A DNA stretch of 7,927 bases, taken from NCBI GenBank assembly GCA_023395675.1, contig JAEWYL010000307.1, forward strand, positions 1 through 7,927. The letters are read 5' to 3'. The DNA is from Chloroflexota bacterium. GTDB lineage: Bacteria > Chloroflexota > Anaerolineae > Anaerolineales > UBA4823. Shown here piece after piece: positions 1 through 5,815 of the stretch. The translations under genes were made by a program, and so were the position numbers. Each line of letters begins with the position of its first letter. Position 1 is the first letter of the stretch. The notes beneath the pieces were generated by a model, which had not been told where the DNA came from, ran no database searches, and saw nothing but the letters and a program-made list of their open reading frames with translations.

Positions 1-410
1 GCCCCTGGTCGATCTCGTTTCAATCCCTCAAGCGGGATGGTTGCTTCTCAAGCCTTGCCGTCCTGGATGTAATCCCCGTTGACATTTGTTTCAATCCCTC
101 AAGCGGGATGGTTGCTTCTCAAGCACGGGAGAAGCTCCCGGTGCTCGATTTTCGTTATGTTTCAATCCCTCAAGCGGGATGGTTGCTTCTCAAGCCTGTT
201 CGAGCATCCCCTGAACCAGATCCCCGGTATGTTTCAATCCCTCAAGCGGGATGGTTGCTTCTCAAGCAAACCGATCTGGAAGTCCTGGAGGCCACGGTCA
301 AGTTTCAATCCCTCAAGCGGGATGGTTGCTTCTCAAGCCTGTATCAAGGGCGCCCCCGAAACGTGATAGATATGTTTCAATCCCTCAAGCGGGATGGTTG
401 CTTCTCAAGC
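1..410 (-). CRISPR. Type I-D CRISPR array, leader-proximal end (6 full repeats, continues off left edge)
   Basis: Six identical 37-bp repeats lie at 17-53, 88-124, 159-195, 231-267, 302-338 and 374-410. The five complete spacers are 34, 34, 35, 34 and 35 bp; positions 1-16 are the end of a sixth, so the array extends left of the window. Read on the minus strand the repeat ends in GGGATTGAAAC, like the 3' end of many type I repeats whose last 8 nt (ATTGAAAC) form the crRNA 5' handle. It contains a perfect stem ATCCC-GCTTGA-GGGAT for Cas6 recognition. This sets minus-strand transcription, the same direction as the cas genes, with the leader to the right of 410 and spacer 339-373 the newest. No repeat is degenerate, as expected at a young, leader-proximal end. 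Plus-strand open frames through this stretch are products of the repeat period and not genes. Confidence 0.98.
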
Positions 411-510
411 GGCGCTCGCTTCCCCGTTCATTATCCCCCACTTTGCCGCTCATTACAAGGTTTTTTGGCCATGCTGCACCTTAAAATCCTGTTTTCTGGC
501 CTGCCTGTCC
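411..510 (-). promoter_or_regulatory. CRISPR leader (array-proximal part)
   Basis: This is the non-coding stretch directly upstream (minus-strand sense) of the first repeat. It is visibly richer in A/T runs than the surrounding GC-rich DNA, including an A6 run at 461-466 and AAAACAGGATTTT at 483-495 as read on the minus strand. Leaders hold the promoter for the pre-crRNA and the signals that direct Cas1-Cas2 to integrate at the first repeat. The boundary at about 510 is set by eye, where the sequence becomes GC-rich again. Its position between cas2 and the leader-proximal repeat supports the call. Confidence 0.75.
430..458 (-). promoter_or_regulatory. Putative sigma70-type promoter of the CRISPR array
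   Basis: On the minus strand there is TTGTAA (453-458) as a -35 box (4 of 6 to TTGACA) and GATAAT (430-435) as a -10 box (5 of 6 to TATAAT). They are separated by exactly 17 bp. A start site about 7 nt past the -10 would lie near 423, leaving only about 13 nt before the first repeat at 410. Position, spacing and orientation all fit a pre-crRNA promoter. There is no experimental evidence here, and short motif matches can arise by chance. Confidence 0.55.
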
Positions 511-714
511 CCACCCCGGGCGGTTTTTCCGCCGCCAGGCATTCGCCGGCGAGAGGCAGGGCCGGATTGCCTGCTGTTTCCACCCGGGTTTGCCGGCAGC
601 CGTAGATATGGGTGCAGCAGCCCGCATCTGCCCACCTGTGGCAGGTCCAGCCTGCGAGCGGCTTCGCTATCAGGCGCCGGCGCCGCGCCGCTCGCAGGCT
701 TTCCGGCGGCGAAA
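511..714. other. Non-coding interval between cas2 and the AT-richer leader
   Basis: This GC-rich interval has no credible gene. Open frames crossing it on either strand have no recognisable protein character and run into cas2 or the array. It contains several inverted repeats: a 13-bp perfect pair at 649-661/688-700, ACCTG-TGG-CAGGT at 634-646, the palindrome TCGCCGGCGA at 543-552, and GGCGG-TTTTT-CCGCC at 519-533. None is followed by a T-run in the direction of cas transcription. It may carry the operon 3' untranslated region plus distal leader sequence. Confidence 0.6.
649..700. repeat. 13-bp perfect inverted repeat (large stem-loop) just downstream of cas2
   Basis: AGCCTGCGAGCGG at 649-661 is the exact reverse complement of 688-700. 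The 26-nt loop itself contains the 12-bp palindrome GGCGCCGGCGCC at 673-684. In the sense of cas transcription the structure begins 14 nt after the cas2 stop codon. It could be a 3' stabilising or terminating hairpin separating the cas mRNA from the array transcript, but no U-run follows it, so it is not a canonical intrinsic terminator. It could also be a REP-like element or a protein-binding site. Confidence 0.6.
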
Positions 715-999
715 CTAGACCAGGTATAACTGCGGTTCTTGAGGTGGGGGTGAGCCAACCGTCTCGATCCCTCTCCGGCAGGCAATGCACAGGGGATAAA
801 ACCGGATGCTGTCTTGCTCCGGGTTCAGCAACTTTTCGAGCTTGCTTTGGAGCAGAACCAGTTCTTTGTCGTTCAGGAACAGTTCGAACAGGCTGTATTG
901 CGTCCACTGCCCGAACCCCGAAAGCACTTTGTGTACCTTGGCCCGGCGCTTATCGGAGGGGATATCGTAAGCCACCACGTAAAAGGTAGTTTGCCCCAT
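715..999 (-). CDS. cas2: CRISPR-associated endoribonuclease-fold protein Cas2
   Basis: This 94-residue protein has the usual Cas2 length. It forms the central dimer of the Cas1-Cas2 spacer integrase. The N-terminal ferredoxin-like strand FYVVAYDIPSDKRRAKV carries the conserved Asp (D12) after the first strand. It is followed by a VLSGFG.W.QYSLFE segment and the late strand DSIRFYPLC, all typical of the family. I chose the ATG at 999 because homologues start a few residues before the YDI motif. The longer frame back to 1098 only adds sequence antisense-free of any Cas2 character and overlaps cas1. Cas1 ends at 1017, so the gap is 17 nt. Only a weak GGA-type ribosome site precedes it, which suggests translation coupled to cas1. 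Asp-containing Cas2 may or may not be an active nuclease; its integrase role is structural. Confidence 0.95.
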   Translation of the reverse strand: MGQTTFYVVAYDIPSDKRRAKVHKVLSGFGQWTQYSLFELFLNDKELVLLQSKLEKLLNPEQDSIRFYPLCIACRRGIETVGSPPPQEPQLYLV

Positions 1000-1016
1000 T
1001 TCTGTCCAGGGCAGGC

Positions 1017-2087
1017 TCAACGGATTCGAAACGAGGGGTACGCCGGGATCTCGCCGCTCAAGGTTTTCGCCAGCAGGCGAGCTTGCAGCTCGATGCACCG
1101 CCGGTAGGTGGCTTTATACCCAAACTTCGGGTGCTCGATCTCGGCGCTCAGGCGCTCTTCGAATTTCGTCAAGAAAGTGCGCCGGGGGGCGTCTTTGAGC
1201 CGGTAGCCGCCCAATTCCTCGTTGAAGTCGGCTGCGGTCAGGATGCGGTTGTTGACCAGGGTCAGGACGACCGAGTCCACCACCGGACCTCGGAATTCCT
1301 CCATCAGGTCCAAAGATAAGGCCGGTTTGCTGTATTGAGAGGAGTGCAGGTAGCCGACGTACGGGTCCAGGCCGGCAGTTTGCAGCGCGGCGCTGCACTG
1401 GTGGAGCAGTAGAGTGTAGCCGTAAGAGAGCAGCGCGTTGACCGGGTCGCGCGGGGGGCGGCGAGTGCGGGTCTCGAACTTGAGGTCCACACCGGCGCGC
1501 AGCAGCCGGCCAAAGACGCCGAAATAGTGAGCGCTTCCGGCGCCCTCCAGGCCCTGAAGCGCGCCCCAACTGGTGCCGGCCTGCGGCCGGCTGGGATCGG
1601 CCGGAGGCGCGCCGTCGCTCACCAGGCCGAGCACCCTGGGAAAGAGCTGGTGGATGGCCTCAGCAGCATCGGACACCGCCTCGTCTTTCAGCTTCCGGTT
1701 CGTGCGCAAGAGCAGCGTGCGCAGGTTCGCCAGCTTGCCGTAGACGAAGCTCTTGCCCAGCTCCAGGCTGCGGAGCGGGTCATCGTGAGCCCGGTACTGG
1801 GCCAGACGCAGCAGGCTGTTTCGCCCGGCGGCCGGGGCCAGGCGGCCGCGATACCCGCCAAATGTGTCGAGAAAGGTAACCTCGACCCGCTGCTCCAGCA
1901 AGGCCGCCAGGGCGGGCGAAGTCAGCGTACTGTCTCCCACGATCACCACCTGGTCCACTTTGATCAGCGGGATGGTCACTTTGCGCGCCTCGCCCCTGGT
2001 TTTCTCATCCTTGGGCAAGTTGATAACCAGGGTATCGCCATCTTTCTTGACGATGGAATACGGTTGGGTGACATACAGCGTTGTCAT
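1017..2087 (-). CDS. cas1: CRISPR-associated integrase Cas1
   Basis: Metal-dependent integrase that inserts prespacers at the leader-repeat junction together with Cas2. The 356 residues show an N-terminal beta domain (about 1-85: DTLVINLPKD, VVIVGDSTLTSPAL) and a helical catalytic domain. The expected catalytic residues are present: E181 in LEGAGSAHYF, H248 in GYLHSSQYSKPALSLDLMEE, and D260 with E263 nearby. The start is the ATG at 2087, preceded by AAGGAG (2095-2100) at 7 nt. It overlaps the cas4 stop as ATGA, the classic coupled arrangement. The frame stays open upstream to 2216, but that stretch has no Cas1 similarity and lies within cas4. The co-directional cas4 neighbour fits PAM-selecting Cas4-Cas1 partnership. 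All key residues are intact, so the protein should be functional. Confidence 0.97.
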   Translation of the reverse strand: MTTLYVTQPYSIVKKDGDTLVINLPKDEKTRGEARKVTIPLIKVDQVVIVGDSTLTSPALAALLEQRVEVTFLDTFGGYRGRLAPAAGRNSLLRLAQYRAHDDPLRSLELGKSFVYGKLANLRTLLLRTNRKLKDEAVSDAAEAIHQLFPRVLGLVSDGAPPADPSRPQAGTSWGALQGLEGAGSAHYFGVFGRLLRAGVDLKFETRTRRPPRDPVNALLSYGYTLLLHQCSAALQTAGLDPYVGYLHSSQYSKPALSLDLMEEFRGPVVDSVVLTLVNNRILTAADFNEELGGYRLKDAPRRTFLTKFEERLSAEIEHPKFGYKATYRRCIELQARLLAKTLSGEIPAYPSFRIR

Positions 2088-2758
2088 ACTGGTTCTCCTT
2101 CCCCCTCCTGTGACCGGCGCGACCGGCGCTTGCCGGGTATGCGCTGCGGCACAACACCCAGGATTTGCTTCACTTCCGCCGGCAGGCAAACCGGCTGGAG
2201 GCTGCAATCCGGGCATTTAGCCGCATTTTCGACCGGCGGGGGAAGGCGGCCGGAGGCGGCCAGATCTCTGGCCCGGACGATGGCCGCCTCCGTCTTCTGT
2301 CGCAGCTCGGGCGTAAACAAGACCGCCTCCCGCCGGCGCGAACCGAAGTAGTAGATGTAACCTCCCTCAATCCTCAGGCCCAGGCGCTCCTCAAGGCACA
2401 GGGCCTGAGCACAGAGCTGGAGATGATCGTTCAGCCAGCGGCCCATCCGGCCTTTTTTATATTCGATAGGGGTTAAGACGCCGGCCGGGGAGCCGCCTTC
2501 ACCCTGCACCTCGATAACGTCTGCAGTTCCGGCGATCCCCAGGCGATCCGACCACAGGTACACCCGGCGATGGACCACTTTCTCCCCCTCTCGACCAGCG
2601 CCCGGGGTGTGGGCGTTGGCGTGGCGCAGGCTGCCCTCCAGCACGTGGACGTTGATCTCCATCTCACCCAGCACGTGCATCAGGTAAAAGCGGCGCGGGC
2701 AGTACTCCAACTGGTTCAGCGTCGAGATAGGCAGGTAGTCAGGGGGTTCCGTCGTCAC
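2084..2758 (-). CDS. cas4: Cas4, Fe-S RecB-like exonuclease of spacer acquisition
   Basis: A PD-(D/E)XK nuclease that trims prespacers and helps select PAM and orientation with Cas1-Cas2 (family knowledge). In 224 residues the Cas4 signature is complete: C20 in LEYCPRRFYL, and a C-terminal cluster C182, C185 and C191 in KCPDCSLQPVC. These four cysteines bind the 4Fe-4S cluster. The nuclease core shows D80 (GTADVIEV), E99 and K101 (PIEYKKG), and a QL-type helix near 114-118. The start is a GTG at 2758 with GGAG (2767-2770) 8 nt upstream, and it places DYLPISTLNQLEYC at the proper N-terminus. The 5' end overlaps cas6 by 20 nt and the 3' end overlaps cas1 by 4 nt. After the last cysteine there is a 33-residue tail, basic (KRRSRRS) then acidic, whose last codons coincide with the cas1 ribosome site. 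Confidence 0.96.
   Translation of the reverse strand: MTTEPPDYLPISTLNQLEYCPRRFYLMHVLGEMEINVHVLEGSLRHANAHTPGAGREGEKVVHRRVYLWSDRLGIAGTADVIEVQGEGGSPAGVLTPIEYKKGRMGRWLNDHLQLCAQALCLEERLGLRIEGGYIYYFGSRRREAVLFTPELRQKTEAAIVRARDLAASGRLPPPVENAAKCPDCSLQPVCLPAEVKQILGVVPQRIPGKRRSRRSQEGEGEPV
2095..2100 (-). promoter_or_regulatory. Ribosome binding site fixing the cas1 start
   Basis: AAGGAG on the minus strand, 7 nt before the ATG at 2087. A second purine block, AGGAGGGGG, lies directly upstream, so the whole end of cas4 is a G/A-rich tract. This site decides in favour of the 2087 start over the longer upstream frame. Confidence 0.8.
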
Positions 2759-3584
2759 GGTGTAATCTCCGGCACTGTCCCATGCCCTGGGTCGTCTTTC
2801 CGCCCACCCCCGCGTAGAAGGCGAAGTCGGCCAGGGCGGCTAAGAGGGTGCGCTCGTCTTCTGCCAGGGAACGCAGGTCGTAAGCGCAGCGACCGGTAAA
2901 ACCTTTGTAGACGTGGCCTCGCCAGTGGGCCGTCTGCGTGCTGAGGTCGTAGTCACTGATCCGCGCCCCGGCGGCCAGGTCTTCCACGTAATCGGCATCC
3001 AGCTCCGGCGAGACAAACGCCCGCCAGACCCGGGCCAGGCTGGCGCCAAAAACCAGGTGGGGGACGGGGAAGAGCTCGTTATGGGAGCCCAGACCGGGGA
3101 GCGAGCCGGTATGGAAAGCGGTGGGCGAAAGGAACTCCAGGACCAGCCGCCCGGCCGGAGCGGCGCGTGCGACCAGGTTACCGGCGTCCGCGTACCCGGC
3201 CAGGGGGTGCGCCTCGGGGGTGGTGAGAACTTCAGAGACCGCGAATTCCACCGGGCCGAGTTGCAACCTCGGCCGGGCGCCGGCCTGGATAAAACGCTGG
3301 ATGAAGGTGGCGAAGATCTCCTCACCCAACGTGGTGACGCGCAGCCAGGTTTCCCAACCCGGCCGCACCTCGATCTCCCGACCTTTACGGGCGGACATAC
3401 CGCCCAGGGCGCTGATGGTAAAAGGCTTGCGCCCGTTCCAGGCGTGCAGGGCCGCGGCCAGATCCGGGTCCACCTGGCCGATCAGTTTGTAGAAAGCGGC
3501 GTTCGCCCATTGGCCGGGATCCTGGCTCAGCCGGCCGGGGCTGAGGGCGTGGAGCTTGATGACGGAGGCGTAAAGCGCAGTCAT
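2739..3584 (-). CDS. cas6: Cas6 pre-crRNA endoribonuclease
   Basis: Cas6 cleaves the array transcript inside each repeat at the base of the stem, leaving the 8-nt ATTGAAAC handle. The 281-residue length is normal for a double ferredoxin-fold Cas6. Family marks are the N-terminal strand LYASVIKLHAL, DPDLAAALHAWNGRKPFTIS, the central LEFLSPTAFHTG, and the C-terminal glycine-rich loop GVGGKTTQGMGQ (259-270). By hand alignment with Pyrococcus furiosus Cas6 (Tyr31, His46, Lys52) the residues Y32, H47 and K53 occupy the equivalent places, so the catalytic triad looks intact. The ATG at 3584 is the only possible start: the csc1 stop codon TGA (3599-3597) is in the same frame four sense codons upstream. 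No Shine-Dalgarno sequence precedes it, so reinitiation after csc1 is likely. The 3' end overlaps cas4 by 20 nt. Confidence 0.95.
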   Translation of the reverse strand: MTALYASVIKLHALSPGRLSQDPGQWANAAFYKLIGQVDPDLAAALHAWNGRKPFTISALGGMSARKGREIEVRPGWETWLRVTTLGEEIFATFIQRFIQAGARPRLQLGPVEFAVSEVLTTPEAHPLAGYADAGNLVARAAPAGRLVLEFLSPTAFHTGSLPGLGSHNELFPVPHLVFGASLARVWRAFVSPELDADYVEDLAAGARISDYDLSTQTAHWRGHVYKGFTGRCAYDLRSLAEDERTLLAALADFAFYAGVGGKTTQGMGQCRRLHRDDGTP

Positions 3585-3596
3585 GGGGTTAGGCGG

Positions 3597-4268
3597 TCAC
3601 GCAGGAGGCGGAAAGTTGTAGCGCATGCCGGCGGGCAGGCGGAAATCCCTCTCCCCGACCCTGGCTTTCAGCCAGCGGCCCTCCACCCTGGCGTGATCCA
3701 CCAGGCTGGAGGGCGGCATCGAGATCAGGTCGTAGACGCGCAGGTTTCCGGGAACGTCCAGAGGGTTCAACGGAAGGCTGGCGGTCTCCTCAGCTTGAAG
3801 GATTTCGGACAGCTCCACCTCGGCCAGGCATTCCACCCGGGCCTTGCTGAGCCACAGCCCCATGCGGACCCAGCCCGGCAGGCGCAGCGGCTGAGAGCTG
3901 AGGACGGCAAACTCGAACTGGCTGCCAACCGCGATCTCCTTTGCCCGCCCATAGCTGGGCGTGTTGCGGCTGCCGGGCGCCATGCGAACGTGATAGGCGT
4001 TGTCGGCCAGCTTGAAGGTCGCCAGTTCGAATTTAAGCAGCAAACCGCGCGCCGGGGTGACGTAGACGCCCTGCTCGTTCAGGGCGGCCAGCTCTTCAGC
4101 ATAGTTGGGGACCTGCTGCGCGTGAAAATAGGGCGCGCTGGCCAGACCCAGGGCATAAGTAAGGGCATAGTTGTGCAGGTACCGGCCGGTTTCATACAGC
4201 CGGCCCGCCTCGCGCGTGGCATAGAACAGATTCTCGTGAAAGGTTAATCGAAGCAGATAGAGGCGCAT
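3597..4268 (-). CDS. csc1: Csc1 (Cas5d), type I-D Cascade subunit
   Basis: Csc1 is the Cas5-group RAMP protein of type I-D. It is expected to bind the crRNA 5' handle and cap the Csc2 backbone near Cas10d. The 223 residues begin with the characteristic MRLYLLRLTFHENLFYATREAGRLYET followed, a few residues on, by LHNYALTYALG, which I recognise as the Csc1 N-terminus. A WVRMGLWLSKARV segment at 133-145 is also typical. The ATG at 4268 has a perfect AGGAGG at 4274-4279, 5 nt upstream, that overlaps the csc2 stop codon TAG. The gap to csc2 is 9 nt and to cas6 12 nt. Csc2, Csc1 and Cas6 all lie in one reading frame, separated by single stop codons. The C-terminus ends NFPPPA just before a TGA-C stop context. 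Confidence 0.93.
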   Translation of the reverse strand: MRLYLLRLTFHENLFYATREAGRLYETGRYLHNYALTYALGLASAPYFHAQQVPNYAEELAALNEQGVYVTPARGLLLKFELATFKLADNAYHVRMAPGSRNTPSYGRAKEIAVGSQFEFAVLSSQPLRLPGWVRMGLWLSKARVECLAEVELSEILQAEETASLPLNPLDVPGNLRVYDLISMPPSSLVDHARVEGRWLKARVGERDFRLPAGMRYNFPPPA

Positions 4269-4273
4269 GGCAG

Positions 4274-4279
4274 CCTCCT
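4274..4279 (-). promoter_or_regulatory. Strong ribosome binding site of csc1
   Basis: Perfect AGGAGG, 5 nt from the csc1 ATG at 4268. It shares its first bases with the TAG stop of csc2 (TAGGAGG), so termination of csc2 translation places the ribosome directly on the csc1 site. Confidence 0.85.
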
Positions 4280-5294
4280 ATTTCTTCTTCGCCGGCTTCT
4301 GGATCCATGCTTTATGGTGAGCCCGACTGTCTGCAAACGCATTCTGGAGTAATTCCCGCATCCCTTCTTCCGAGGCGCCGGCCTGCGCCAGCGCGCTCTC
4401 GAGCGCGCGGAGCGGGTCGCCCATCAGCAGTTGGTCGACCACCACCACGTCTTCCCGCAGCAGCTCGGGCACGAGAGACTCCGCCGCCCTGGCCGCTTCG
4501 GCAGGTTCGACCGGATCGGGCGGTTGGATCCGGTTGGCGTCCGCCAGACAGTCGTACAGGCGCTGGGTGAAGTGCAGGTTGGAGAAGATCTCGCCATCCG
4601 TCAGGGCGACCGCCAGAAGCTGGTTTGACAGCCGGCCGGTGCGGGTGGTCTGGGCGCCGTAGCGCCGGGCGCGCTTGATATTATTCAAAGTGTATAGAAA
4701 CAGGGGGAGGGTCAGGTCGCGGGCTGTGATCACCGCCGGAAAGATGACCTGAGGCGAGACGTGGTCCTGTTCATTGATCCGGCTGGTTACTTCCCCATAG
4801 CGGGTCATCGTGCCGTCCTCGTATGGGGCATTCAGGGTGAAGGCGGCGTGGCTGTGGTCGTAGCTGGTCAGCGAATAGGCAGTATCTGACAGCACCTTAG
4901 ATTTTTCCGAGCCGCTGTCGCCGATGGCAAATCCGTAGCTGATACAGTCGGGGCATTGGGTGCAAAACCGGACATTGTAATCGCAGATCAGCCGGCCGGC
5001 TTCGTCCGCCTCTTTTTTATCGTCGCCGGCTTCCCCGCTCAAGAAGCCGTAGCGCCGCAGCAGCTCCCGGCCCACCAGGCGCTCGGGTGTGGTCTGCTTG
5101 CGTTTGAAGATGGCGAGACGGGTGAGCAGCTCGGACCGGCTGCTCCCGCTTTGCACCCGGGCGGTGTTCAGCTCGCCGTCGGTCTGGAACAGGGGATACG
5201 AGTCGGTCACCCGCAGCAGGATGATGTGGGCGTAGCGTCCCATCGGTTTACCCGGTACGGCTTTCAAAAACCAATCAGTCTTCAGGGGTTGCAT
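4278..5294 (-). CDS. csc2: Csc2 (Cas7d), type I-D crRNA-binding backbone subunit
   Basis: Csc2 is the Cas7-family protein that polymerises along the crRNA to form the I-D effector backbone. It has 338 residues from the ATG at 5294. Recognisable parts are YAHIILLRVTDSYPLFQTDGELN near the N-terminus and a cysteine cluster C104, C111, C114 and C117 (ICDYNVRFCTQCPDC), which probably binds zinc, as zinc sites are known in Csc2. The segments SYDHSHAAFTLNAPYEDG and FLYTLNNIKRARRYGAQTTRTGRLSN match the family too. A GTG one codon earlier (5297) is an alternative start. I prefer the ATG because AGGAGG (5302-5307) is 7 nt from it but only 4 nt from the GTG. It follows cas10d after a short gap and nearly abuts csc1. 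The C-terminal KPAKKK is a short basic tail that could touch nucleic acid (inference). Confidence 0.96.
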   Translation of the reverse strand: MQPLKTDWFLKAVPGKPMGRYAHIILLRVTDSYPLFQTDGELNTARVQSGSSRSELLTRLAIFKRKQTTPERLVGRELLRRYGFLSGEAGDDKKEADEAGRLICDYNVRFCTQCPDCISYGFAIGDSGSEKSKVLSDTAYSLTSYDHSHAAFTLNAPYEDGTMTRYGEVTSRINEQDHVSPQVIFPAVITARDLTLPLFLYTLNNIKRARRYGAQTTRTGRLSNQLLAVALTDGEIFSNLHFTQRLYDCLADANRIQPPDPVEPAEAARAAESLVPELLREDVVVVDQLLMGDPLRALESALAQAGASEEGMRELLQNAFADSRAHHKAWIQKPAKKK

Positions 5295-5301
5295 CACAGG
5301 T

Positions 5302-5307
5302 CCTCCT
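5302..5307 (-). promoter_or_regulatory. Strong ribosome binding site of csc2
   Basis: Perfect AGGAGG in the 59-nt cas10d-csc2 gap (5295-5353). Spacing is 7 nt to the ATG at 5294 and 4 nt to the GTG at 5297, which favours the ATG. I see no promoter or terminator in the rest of that gap. Confidence 0.85.
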
Positions 5308-5353
5308 AATAGATGGTGAATACAGGTTGGATCAGTTTGGATGAGCGCCTTGC

Positions 5354-5815
5354 TCAGGCCTCTGTGGTTTCTTCGGCCGCAACTTGGGCCGCTTCTTCGG
5401 CCGCCGCTTCCTTTTCTTCCCTTTCCTGGGCGGCTGCGTCCACGTAAATCACTTCGCAGGCATTCTTCAACAGGTTGAGCTGCTTGCCGCGCAGGGCGCT
5501 TTTATCCCCGCGAAATACCCGGAAGAGTAGCTCCTGTACGAAGTAAGCGGCGAAAGCGCGCATCGCCGCCTCCCGGCTCTCTCGGGTGCTGCCCGCGGGG
5601 AAGTAAGCCAGGTTGGCAATTTTGGCGCGCTCGCTGAAACTGCGCAGCTCGCCGTAGACCGCCTCCACCAGGCCTTCCGCGTCGAACAGGCGCGGGTCTG
5701 CCTCCAGCACCGCCCGGGCAGCGATGCTGACCGGGCGCAGGATGCTGTTCGAGTTATTACGCCTGGCCCGGTAGAACCGGCGATACAGGTGGGTCAACTC
5801 TTTCGCATGACTCAT
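5354..5815 (-). CDS. cas11d: Cas11d small subunit, translated from an internal start inside cas10d
   Basis: An ATG at 5815, in frame with cas10d (its residue 704 counted from the Met at 7924), is preceded 7 nt upstream by a perfect AGGAGG (5823-5828). A second AGGAG touches the ATG. Starting there gives a 153-residue, mostly helical, basic protein (MSHAKELTHLYRRFYRARRN at its start) with an acidic tail. Separate translation of small subunits from the 3' end of cas10d is established for type I-D systems. The size, position and C-terminal domain match. Cas11 subunits line the belly of the effector and help hold the non-target strand. The DNA just upstream, 5829-5850, is unusually AT-rich for this gene and includes the palindrome AGATCGATCT, which would leave the ribosome site unstructured. 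The product is inferred from sequence only. Confidence 0.82.
   Translation of the reverse strand: MSHAKELTHLYRRFYRARRNNSNSILRPVSIAARAVLEADPRLFDAEGLVEAVYGELRSFSERAKIANLAYFPAGSTRESREAAMRAFAAYFVQELLFRVFRGDKSALRGKQLNLLKNACEVIYVDAAAQEREEKEAAAEEAAQVAAEETTEA

Noticed and set aside
519..533. GGCGG-TTTTT-CCGCC hairpin as a transcription terminator
   Set aside because: The T/A run is in the loop, not after the stem, so it is not an intrinsic terminator on either strand.
79..605. Plus-strand open frames through the CRISPR array
   Set aside because: Their proteins are periodic translations of the repeat (FQSLKRDGCFSS, VSIPQAGWLLLK); no start context and no protein identity.
472..619. 9-bp inverted pair TGCTGCACC (472-480) / GGTGCAGCA (611-619)
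   Set aside because: A 9-bp match within a 300-bp GC-rich gap is reasonably likely by chance, and 130 bp separates the arms.
431..907. Minus-strand frame of 158 residues across the leader and the cas2 3' part
   Set aside because: Out of frame with cas2, no recognisable domain, and it crosses the leader promoter and inverted repeats.
3420..3500. Possibility that Cas6 is catalytically dead
   Set aside because: Y32, H47 and K53 line up with the Tyr31/His46/Lys52 triad of P. furiosus Cas6, so the active site appears intact.
2913..4247. Long plus-strand open frame (444 residues) opposite cas6 and csc1
   Set aside because: Antisense to two clear cas genes, with low-complexity G/R/Q-rich sequence; long antisense frames are expected in GC-rich DNA.
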